Below are positions 1-5,403 of a stretch of DNA of 5,456 bases, piece by piece; position 1 is the stretch's first letter, and each line of letters begins with the position of its first letter. Source of the DNA: Alphaproteobacteria bacterium (GTDB lineage Bacteria; Pseudomonadota; Alphaproteobacteria; Puniceispirillales; Puniceispirillaceae). The stretch covers positions 1 to 5,456 of the forward strand of contig WTJO01000076.1 of NCBI GenBank assembly GCA_011524805.1, given 5' to 3'. A program made the position numbers and the translations under genes. Below the pieces are notes generated by a model. That model ran no database searches. It saw nothing but the letters and a program-made list of their open reading frames with translations, and had not been told where the DNA came from.

Positions 1-252
1 CGTACATACAGAGCCAAGTATCATCATAGTGGCATGTTTTTGTGACCAGCATTCGCCAATGTTCGGACAGGCTGCTTCTTCGCACACTGTTACCAGATCA
101 AGTTCGCGCATTAATCTGGTTGTTTCGGTGAAGGCACCATTTCTCGGAGCTTTTACCCGCAACCATTCAGGCCGGCGTGGTTGCGGTCTATCTGGGTTGC
201 GGCGCTTTTCAGGATGTCTTTCGGCACCAGTTTTAACATTTGGCGAGGGCAT
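1..252 (-). CDS. lipA: Lipoyl synthase, N-terminal part (runs off left edge)
   Basis: This is the first 84 codons of a radical SAM lipoyl synthase, which inserts two sulfur atoms into octanoyl groups on lipoyl domains to make the lipoyl cofactor. Reading the minus strand from ATG at 252, the frame stays open to base 1. Visible family landmarks are the segment PEWLRVKAP (residues 28-36), the auxiliary [4Fe-4S] cluster motif C-x4-C-x5-C (Cys57, Cys62, Cys68, within CEEAACPNIGEC), and ATMMILGSVCT at 74-84. Cys83 there is the first cysteine of the radical SAM CxxxCxxC motif. The 26-residue distance from Cys68 minus its partner set to Cys83 (Cys57 to Cys83) matches E. coli LipA (Cys68 to Cys94). 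The remaining radical SAM cysteines and catalytic core lie outside the window. The basic, proline-rich first 27 residues are poorly conserved in the family. A strong Shine-Dalgarno sequence fixes the start. The gene follows lpd by 20 bp, so it is probably co-transcribed with the complex whose lipoyl domains it modifies. Identification is secure; completeness cannot be judged. Confidence 0.95.
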   Translation of the reverse strand, partial: MPSPNVKTGAERHPEKRRNPDRPQPRRPEWLRVKAPRNGAFTETTRLMRELDLVTVCEEAACPNIGECWSQKHATMMILGSVCT

Positions 253-258
253 AAACGG

Positions 259-265
259 CTCCTTT
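259..265 (-). promoter_or_regulatory. Ribosome binding site of lipA
   Basis: The minus strand reads AAAGGAG here, followed by a 6-nt spacer (CCGTTT) and the ATG at 252. It sits in the 20-bp gap after the lpd stop codon, supports the chosen lipA start, and indicates independent translation initiation within the operon message. Confidence 0.85.
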
Positions 266-272
266 ATCTACA

Positions 273-1685
273 CTAGAAATGGATTGCCCGCCCATATGCG
301 TCAAGTACAGCCTCATGCATGGCTTCAGACAATGTCGGATGCGGGAAGATGGTATGCATCAATTCTGTCTCTGTTGTCTCAAGTGTCTGGGCAATCGCAT
401 AGCCCTGAATAAGCTCTGTTACTTCCGGCCCTATCATATGGGCACCGAGCAATGCGCCTGTTTTGGCATCAAATACTGTTTTGATAAAGCCTTCATCATC
501 ACCAAGCGCAATCGCCTTGCCGTTGCCAATAAAGGGAAATCTGCCCACCTTTACGTCATATTTCTGGGCTTTGGCCTGTGCTTCTGTCAGCCCGACAGAG
601 GCAATTTGCGGACGGCAATAGGTACATCCCGGCACCTGTTCTGCACGAAAGCCATGTACATCCTTAAGGCCGGCAATCGCTTCGATACAGATAATCCCCT
701 CATGACTTGCCTTATGTGCCAGCCAGGGTGCGCCAGTAACATCGCCAATCGCATAAATGCCAGCCTCTGCCGTGCGCATCAGAGAATCTGTCTCAATATG
801 GCCTCTGTCAATTTTGACCTTTGTTGATTCCAGGCCAAGCCCTTCTGTATTGCCAACAATTCCGACAGCCATAATCACCTTTTCAACAGAGATAGTCTGC
901 TGTTTGCCCTTAATTTCGACAGCGGCATCAACCCCTGATTTGGTCTCGGTCAGAGATTTCAGACTGGCAGAGACATGAATTTTCATACCACGCTTTTCAA
1001 ATGCTTTATGAGCGGCAGCTGATACCTCTTCATCTTCGGCATTCAGAATCCGGTCAAGGGCTTCAACAACTGTAACCTCAACCCCCATATCACGGTAAAA
1101 GCTGGCAAATTCAATCCCGATTGCACCCGAGCCCACAACCAGAAGAGATTTTGGAATTGATTTTGGTACCATAGCCTCTTTATAGGACAGAATAGAGGTG
1201 CCATTACTTTCCAGCTTAGGTAATTGCCGCGCGCGTGCGCCAGTGGCAATAATCACATGTTTTGCGCCAAGTGTTTCAGACGTGTCACCTGCAACCGCCA
1301 CAGCCCATTTCCCTGCCTGTTTTCCGGCTATTGAGGCAGTACCTGATACCACATGCACCTTGTTTTTCTTAAGCAGATGCGCCACACCAGCTGAAAGACG
1401 CGAAGCCACCTTGCGGCTTCGCTTTACAACCTTGTCAATATTGACAGAAATGTCGCCTGTAACCTCTATGCCATATTCTTCGAGATGGTCTAGATTATGC
1501 CTAAGCTCTGCTGCTCTAAGAAGTGCCTTGGTGGGAATACATCCCCAGTTCAGACAAATCCCGCCCAGATGCTCGCGTTCAACAACACAGGCTGATAAAC
1601 CAAGCTGTGCAGCCCTGATAGCCGCAACATATCCGCCCGGCCCGCCGCCTATTACGATAACATCAAAATTTTGTGTGTTCGCCAT
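273..1685 (-). CDS. lpd: Dihydrolipoamide dehydrogenase (E3 of the PDH complex)
   Basis: This is the FAD flavoprotein that reoxidises the dihydrolipoyl groups of E2 and E1 beta and passes the electrons to NAD+ (cytoplasmic, 470 aa, normal full length). The domains are in the expected order. The FAD-binding Rossmann motif is GGGPGG at residues 13-18. The redox disulfide is GGICLNWGCIPTK with Cys44 and Cys49. The NAD-binding motif is GSGAIG at 185-190. The second FAD motif is IYAIGDV at 310-316. The C-terminal dimerisation domain carries the catalytic pair in HPTLSE (His449, Glu454). Being adjacent to pdhC marks it as the PDH-dedicated copy; a second lpd for 2-oxoglutarate dehydrogenase may exist elsewhere in the genome (inference). 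The start is uncertain: ATG at 1685 gives MANTQNFDVIVIGGGPGG, typical of the family, but an in-frame TTG at 1694 would add three residues (MID) and is better spaced from the upstream AGGA. The stop is TAG at 273-275. A C-x-x-C (Cys354, Cys357) lies at the start of the C-terminal domain. Confidence 0.97.
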   Translation of the reverse strand: MANTQNFDVIVIGGGPGGYVAAIRAAQLGLSACVVEREHLGGICLNWGCIPTKALLRAAELRHNLDHLEEYGIEVTGDISVNIDKVVKRSRKVASRLSAGVAHLLKKNKVHVVSGTASIAGKQAGKWAVAVAGDTSETLGAKHVIIATGARARQLPKLESNGTSILSYKEAMVPKSIPKSLLVVGSGAIGIEFASFYRDMGVEVTVVEALDRILNAEDEEVSAAAHKAFEKRGMKIHVSASLKSLTETKSGVDAAVEIKGKQQTISVEKVIMAVGIVGNTEGLGLESTKVKIDRGHIETDSLMRTAEAGIYAIGDVTGAPWLAHKASHEGIICIEAIAGLKDVHGFRAEQVPGCTYCRPQIASVGLTEAQAKAQKYDVKVGRFPFIGNGKAIALGDDEGFIKTVFDAKTGALLGAHMIGPEVTELIQGYAIAQTLETTETELMHTIFPHPTLSEAMHEAVLDAYGRAIHF

Positions 1686-1695
1686 ATCTATCAAG

Positions 1696-1703
1696 CCTGT
1701 CCT
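1696..1703 (-). promoter_or_regulatory. Weak or ambiguous ribosome binding site of lpd
   Basis: The minus strand reads AGGACAGG in the 20-bp gap between pdhC and lpd. The second AGG is 10 nt before the ATG at 1685. The first AGGA is 5 nt before a TTG at 1694 in the same frame. It is the weakest Shine-Dalgarno match of the five genes, so it does not decide the start. Confidence 0.5.
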
Positions 1704-1705
1704 GT

Positions 1706-2962
1706 TTATAACAGCATTATCGCTGGTGTTTCGATTGCGCGCTTAAAGGCCTGAAGCCAGCGTGCGCCCACTGCGCCATCTACAATCCGGTGATCGGCAG
1801 ACAGGGTTACTGACATCATTGTGGCAATGGCCAGCTCGCCTGATTTTACAATCGGGCGCTGTTCCCCTGCCCCGATAGCCAGAATGCCTGATTGTGGCGG
1901 ATTGATAACAGCCGAAAATTCCTTAATGCCAAACATGCCAAGATTGGAAATGGTGAAATTTCCGCCTGCATATTCTGATGGGTCCAGCGTGCCTGCGCGG
2001 GCGCGGCTTGCCAGATCGGCCGTAATCGCTGCAATATCTGCAAGACCAGCCTTTTCAACTGATTGGATAACAGGGGTTACCAGCCCGCCATCTACCGCAA
2101 CCGCCATACAGATATCGGCCGTATCATAATAGCTACAGCCGTCCTCAGCATAAAATCCATTCATATCAGGCTCGGCCATAAGCGCATAGCCGGCCGCCTT
2201 GATGATCATGTCGTTTACCGATATTTTCACACCTTCAGGCGCAAATTCATTCAGCTGTTTACGTGCCGCTAGCAAGCTATCTATCTCGCACTCAACTGTC
2301 AGATAGAAATGCGGGGCAGTCTGTTTTGAGGTTTGCAGTCTCTGCGCAATTACACGCCGCATTGCGGTATGTGGCACAAATCTAGGCTCTGATGCACCGG
2401 CAATGCCCCTACCCTTTTGTGCTGGCACTGCGCCTTGTGATAACGCCTCTTCAACATCTGCCCTGATAATTCGCCCATGCGGACCTGTGCCGGTAATGGC
2501 GGTTATATCAATGTCATTCTGGGCGGCGATACGGCGCGCCAGAGGGCTTGCAAATACCCTGCCTGCATTTCTACCAGCCTGTGCCGGCGCCTGAGGCGCA
2601 GATGTCGCTGAAGGTGCTGGTGCTGTAGATGACGCTGGTGCAACGTCCGGCGCTGATGCTGGTGCTGCTTTCTGAGGTGCAGCAGACGCAGAAGCCAGAT
2701 CAGCGTCTGACAAGCTTTCACCTTCTTCTGTCATCAGCGCAATTACCTCATTAACAGCTACATTTTCGGTCGCTTCAGACACCATGATTTTGGCGATAAC
2801 CCCATCATCAAGCGCTTCAACTTCCATAGTTGCCTTATCTGTTTCAATCTCGGCAATCACATCACCTGATGATACGTTATCACCCTCGGCAACAAGCCAT
2901 CTGGCAAGCGTACCTTCTGTCATGGTTGGCGATAATGCCGGCATAAGGATTTGAATAGCCAT
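1706..2962 (-). CDS. pdhC: Dihydrolipoamide acetyltransferase (E2 of the PDH complex)
   Basis: This E2 core protein (418 aa) transfers the acetyl group from its lipoyl arm to CoA and scaffolds the complex. A single lipoyl domain covers residues 1-82, with the lipoylated lysine at Lys43 in ETDKATMEVE. An Ala/Pro/Ser-rich flexible linker spans about 84-135. The peripheral subunit-binding domain, which docks E1 or E3, is at about 136-172 (VFASPLARRIAAQNDIDI, then GTGPHGRI). After a second short linker, the catalytic acetyltransferase domain runs from about 200 to 418 and contains FTISNLGMFG (336-345) and the active-site motif DHRIVDG (390-396), with catalytic His391 and Asp395. Having one lipoyl domain contrasts with the three in E. 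coli AceF, but is usual for alphaproteobacteria. I chose the ATG at 2962 because the protein then begins MAIQILMPALSPTM, as the family does, and it has a perfect AAGGAGG site; an ATG at 2989 would add nine untypical residues. The ATG overlaps the pdhB stop in TAATG, implying translational coupling. The C-terminus PAIMLL is typical of E2. Confidence 0.97.
   Translation of the reverse strand: MAIQILMPALSPTMTEGTLARWLVAEGDNVSSGDVIAEIETDKATMEVEALDDGVIAKIMVSEATENVAVNEVIALMTEEGESLSDADLASASAAPQKAAPASAPDVAPASSTAPAPSATSAPQAPAQAGRNAGRVFASPLARRIAAQNDIDITAITGTGPHGRIIRADVEEALSQGAVPAQKGRGIAGASEPRFVPHTAMRRVIAQRLQTSKQTAPHFYLTVECEIDSLLAARKQLNEFAPEGVKISVNDMIIKAAGYALMAEPDMNGFYAEDGCSYYDTADICMAVAVDGGLVTPVIQSVEKAGLADIAAITADLASRARAGTLDPSEYAGGNFTISNLGMFGIKEFSAVINPPQSGILAIGAGEQRPIVKSGELAIATMMSVTLSADHRIVDGAVGARWLQAFKRAIETPAIMLL
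2558..2713 (-). repeat. Low-complexity Ala/Pro linker coding segment in pdhC
   Basis: This part of pdhC encodes residues 84-135, which are almost entirely Ala, Pro, Ser and Gln. Within it the plus-strand octamer GCTGGTGC occurs three times (2616-2623, 2634-2641, 2658-2665), each time in the same reading phase and encoding Ala-Pro-Ala. The segment forms the mobile tether that lets the lipoyl domain swing between E1, E2 and E3 active sites. Such linkers commonly vary in length between strains by repeat expansion or contraction. Confidence 0.7.
2817..2866 (-). repeat. Lipoyl-site direct repeat, pdhC copy
   Basis: This 50-bp stretch matches 4205-4254 in pdhB at 47 of 50 positions, in the same orientation and reading frame. 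It encodes the stretch from Gly33 to Val48 around the lipoylated Lys43. The three mismatches are all synonymous (GAG/GAA, GCA/GCC, ACT/ACA). Flanking DNA of the two lipoyl domains is clearly less similar. Confidence 0.8.
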
Positions 2963-4350
2963 TACAGCCCTCCTTCTGCACGATAACATGCTGTTTTGGC
3001 TGCTTCGACCACATCATCTATCTGTGGTAGTGCCAGCGTTTCAAGATTGGCGGCATAGGGCATAGGCACATCTTTACCAGTCACGCGCATAACCGGTGCA
3101 TCAAGATAGTCAAATGTCTGTTCCATCACGCACATGGCCAGTTCAGCCCCGATACCGGCAAACGGGAAGCCTTCTTCACAGGAAATCATCCTGCCGGTCT
3201 TTCTCACAGAAGACATAATTGTGTCGAAATCAAGCGGGCGAATGGTTCTAAGGTCTATCACCTCGGCACTGATGCCTATTGAAGCGAGGGCCTCTGCTGC
3301 TTCCAGAGCCTTGCCAACCATAATCGAAAAGGCGGTAATGGTAATATCTGTTCCCTGACGCACTACCTTTGCCTTGCCAATTGGCACAGTCCAGTCTTCA
3401 GCATCAGGCACCTCAAAGCTGTGACCATACATCACTTCATTTTCCAGAAATATTACAGGGTTCGGGTCACGGATAGCTGATTTTAACAGCCCTTTTGCAT
3501 CTGCAGCAGAATAAGGAGATACCACTTTCAGACCCGGACAATGTGCATACCAGCTGGCATAACATTGAGAATGCTGGGCAGCGACACGGCTAGCCGCGCC
3601 ATTTGGCCCTCTGAACACAATCGGACATCCCATCTGCCCGCCAGACATATATAGCGTTTTCGCCGCAGAATTAATGATATGGTCGATTGCCTGCATTGAA
3701 AAATTAAAGGTCATAAACTCGATGACAGGACGCAAATCACCAAAGGCCGCCCCAACGCCAAGGCCGGTAAAGCCGTGTTCTGTAATTGGTGTATCAATTA
3801 CCCGTCTGGCTGAAAATTCGTCAAGCAGACCTTGTGTAACTTTATAGGCACCCTGATATTCTGCCACTTCCTCACCCATAATAAAGACGCGCTCATCTTT
3901 GCGCATTTCTTCTGCCATGGCATCACGCAAAGCTTCTCTTACGGTCATAGTGGTTGTAGGCCCTGTCCATTCAGGCTCTGCCTCAATAGGTGCAGCAGAC
4001 ACAGACGCAATCTGTGCCGGCGCAGATGCGGGCACTTCGGCCACAGCTGCGCTTGGTGTCTCAGGCTGGATAGCGGCTGGCTGTGACGCTTCGGAGACTT
4101 CTGTCTCTCCTTCTTCCAGCAACACCGCAATGACAGTGCCGACAGCCACATTATCTGTGCCTTCTGCAACATCTATTCTGCCAACAACACCCTCATCGAT
4201 AGACTCAACTTCCATTGTGGCCTTATCTGTTTCAATTTCGGCAATCACATCACCAGAGGCAACATTATCCCCTGCAGAGACAAGCCAGCGCGACAGCCGC
4301 CCCTCGCTCATGGTGGGAGATAGTGCAGGCATTTTAATCTCGATACTCAT
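2962..4350 (-). CDS. pdhB: Pyruvate dehydrogenase E1 beta subunit with N-terminal lipoyl domain
   Basis: This is the beta chain of the heterotetrameric E1 that decarboxylates pyruvate and reductively acetylates lipoyl groups (462 aa). Residues 1-82 are a complete lipoyl domain (IKMPALSPTMSEG, then ETDKATMEVE with Lys43 as the predicted lipoylation site). An acidic Ala/Pro/Glu-rich linker follows at about 83-133. The E1 beta transketolase-like domains run from about 135 to 462. Catalytic landmarks are present: GEEVAEYQGAYKV at 159-171, DTPITEHGF with Glu191 (the thiamine N1'-contacting Glu, equivalent to human beta-Glu59), MTFNFSMQAID, and AAQHSQC with His260 (equivalent to human beta-His128). 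The C-terminal domain has RTIRPLD and VTGKDVPMPYA. A lipoyl domain on E1 beta is known in alphaproteobacteria such as Sinorhizobium meliloti and Zymomonas mobilis, whereas mitochondrial and Gram-positive E1 beta chains lack it. pdhA ends 18 bp upstream, and the stop codon overlaps the pdhC start by one base. The start at 4350 is supported by AGGGGAG and by the family N-terminus. Nothing looks truncated. Confidence 0.97.
   Translation of the reverse strand: MSIEIKMPALSPTMSEGRLSRWLVSAGDNVASGDVIAEIETDKATMEVESIDEGVVGRIDVAEGTDNVAVGTVIAVLLEEGETEVSEASQPAAIQPETPSAAVAEVPASAPAQIASVSAAPIEAEPEWTGPTTTMTVREALRDAMAEEMRKDERVFIMGEEVAEYQGAYKVTQGLLDEFSARRVIDTPITEHGFTGLGVGAAFGDLRPVIEFMTFNFSMQAIDHIINSAAKTLYMSGGQMGCPIVFRGPNGAASRVAAQHSQCYASWYAHCPGLKVVSPYSAADAKGLLKSAIRDPNPVIFLENEVMYGHSFEVPDAEDWTVPIGKAKVVRQGTDITITAFSIMVGKALEAAEALASIGISAEVIDLRTIRPLDFDTIMSSVRKTGRMISCEEGFPFAGIGAELAMCVMEQTFDYLDAPVMRVTGKDVPMPYAANLETLALPQIDDVVEAAKTACYRAEGGL
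2969..2975 (-). promoter_or_regulatory. Ribosome binding site of pdhC, inside pdhB
   Basis: The minus strand reads AAGGAGG, a perfect anti-16S match, with a 6-nt spacer before the ATG at 2962. It lies within the last codons of pdhB (encoding Glu-Gly-Gly near the C-terminus) and decides the pdhC start in favour of 2962 over the upstream in-frame ATG at 2989. Confidence 0.9.
4205..4254 (-). repeat. Lipoyl-site direct repeat, pdhB copy
   Basis: This is the partner of the pdhC segment at 2817-2866, with 47 of 50 bases identical and the same reading frame. It encodes the lipoyl-lysine hairpin of the E1 beta lipoyl domain. The copies are offset by 1388 bp, exactly the distance between the two start codons, so the two lipoyl domains align without a gap here. 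Confidence 0.8.
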
Positions 4351-4358
4351 AATCTGTT

Positions 4359-4365
4359 CTCCCCT
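4359..4365 (-). promoter_or_regulatory. Ribosome binding site of pdhB
   Basis: The minus strand reads AGGGGAG in the 18-bp gap after pdhA, with an 8-nt spacer to the ATG at 4350. It supports that start and reinitiation within one transcript. Confidence 0.8.
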
Positions 4366-4368
4366 CGC

Positions 4369-5403
4369 CTATGCATCTACCAGAATATCTGTCATCAGTT
4401 CAGATGGATCAGGTTCCGGGCTTTCAAGTGCAAAATCGGCAGCTTTGGTGACTTCCAGCTTAATCTGCTTGTCGACATCTTTAATCCATGCCTCGTCAAC
4501 ACCCTCGCGCAACAGCAAATCGCGTAGCTGTTCAATCGGGTCATGCTGTTTACGCATGGCATCAACCTCGTCTCTGGTGCGGTATTTGGCAGGGTCAGAC
4601 ATTGAATGGCCACGATACCGATAGGTTTTCATTTCAAGAATGAATGGCCCTTTGCCAGACCGGCAATATTCAAGCGCTTCTGAAGCGGCGGCACGAACAG
4701 CCAGCACATCCATGCCGTCAACCTGTTTGCCCGGAATACCATAGGCACTACCTCTATCGGCCAGATCCTGACCGGCAGATGAGCGGCTAACCGCTGTGCC
4801 CATGCCATACTGGTTATTTTCAATCACCACCAGAAGCGGCAATGTCCAGAGCGCGGCCATATTAAACGTTTCATAGACCTGACCCTGATTGGTGGCACCA
4901 TCGCCAAGATAGGCCATATTCACCCCGCCATCGCCTGTATATTTATGGGCAAAGGCCAGACCAGCCCCAATCGGCACCTGCGCACCCACAATACCATGGC
5001 CACCATAGAAATTTTTCTCACGGCTAAACATATGCATAGAGCCGCCCTTGCCAGCAGAATAGCCATTTGCCCGGCCTGTCAGTTCAGCCATCACACCGCC
5101 TGCATCCATGCCGCAAGCCAGCATATGGCCATGGTCACGGTAGGACGTAACAATTGAATCATTTTCGGTAGCCACAGACTGGATGCCAACCACAACAGCT
5201 TCCTGTCCGATGTAAAGATGGCAGAAGCCGCCAATATGCCCCATGCCATAAAGCTGACCTGCCTTTTCTTCGAACCGGCGGATCATCAGCATATCACGAT
5301 ACATGCGCTCCAGCACATCACGTGACGGCTTGTCATTAATTACCGATTTTGGGGGACGCCCTCTTTTTTTCGGGGCATTCTTTTTATCGCTGGCAGTCGC
5401 CAT
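4369..5403 (-). CDS. pdhA: Pyruvate dehydrogenase E1 alpha subunit
   Basis: This is the alpha chain of the thiamine-diphosphate-dependent E1 (344 aa), pairing with the PdhB product to decarboxylate pyruvate. The protein shows the family core from about residue 28: MLMIRRFEEKAGQLYGMG, then GGFCHLYIGQEAVVVG, SYRDHGHMLACGMD (88-100) and KGGSMHMF (119-126). The thiamine diphosphate/Mg motif is GDG at 167-169, followed by 26 residues and NN at 196-197. YRYRGHSMSDP at 261-271 corresponds to the phosphorylation-loop region of mitochondrial E1 alpha, with His266 at the active site; no regulatory kinase is implied in bacteria. Length and order are normal for the alphaproteobacterial form. The first 27 residues are a non-conserved basic tail containing KKRGRPPKS, an AT-hook-like string; such tails vary among relatives. 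The start at 5403 has an AAGGAGA site, and no better in-frame start is visible within the window. It is the first pdh gene of the cluster, but another gene could precede it beyond the right edge. The stop is TAG at 4369-4371. Confidence 0.97.
   Translation of the reverse strand: MATASDKKNAPKKRGRPPKSVINDKPSRDVLERMYRDMLMIRRFEEKAGQLYGMGHIGGFCHLYIGQEAVVVGIQSVATENDSIVTSYRDHGHMLACGMDAGGVMAELTGRANGYSAGKGGSMHMFSREKNFYGGHGIVGAQVPIGAGLAFAHKYTGDGGVNMAYLGDGATNQGQVYETFNMAALWTLPLLVVIENNQYGMGTAVSRSSAGQDLADRGSAYGIPGKQVDGMDVLAVRAAASEALEYCRSGKGPFILEMKTYRYRGHSMSDPAKYRTRDEVDAMRKQHDPIEQLRDLLLREGVDEAWIKDVDKQIKLEVTKAADFALESPEPDPSELMTDILVDA

Noticed and set aside
29..827. Two plus-strand open frames opposite lipA and the lpd C-terminus
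   Set aside because: Both are antisense to conserved coding sequence. The Cys and His content reflects the complement of lipA and lpd codons and not a metal-binding protein.
1198..1746. A 182-residue plus-strand open frame opposite lpd
   Set aside because: It is antisense to the conserved FAD and disulfide region of lpd, has no recognisable motif, and has a composition typical of a shadow frame.
2962..2989. A longer pdhC starting at the ATG at 2989, adding MLSCRRRAV
   Set aside because: The extra residues lie inside pdhB in another frame and do not resemble E2 N-termini. The ATG at 2962 has a perfect Shine-Dalgarno sequence.
3899..4624. A 241-residue plus-strand open frame opposite pdhB and the end of pdhA
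   Set aside because: It is rich in Ser, Ala, Thr and Ile, as expected from the antisense of Ala/Glu/Asp-rich coding DNA. It has no recognisable domain and lies fully over two well-supported genes.
5364..5370. A run of seven A residues in the pdhA coding strand as a programmed frameshift site
   Set aside because: The codon phase (CCG AAA AAA AGA) does not give the tandem-slippage heptamer, and the reading frame continues correctly into the conserved E1 alpha fold.
2962..5403. Assignment of pdhA/pdhB to branched-chain 2-oxoacid dehydrogenase or acetoin dehydrogenase instead of pyruvate dehydrogenase
   Set aside because: The E1 beta segments MTFNFSMQAID, RGPNGAASRVAAQHSQC and VTGKDVPMPYA, and the E1 alpha YRYRGHSMSDP, match pyruvate dehydrogenase. 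The lipoyl-E1 beta fusion and linkage to lipA support the same reading.
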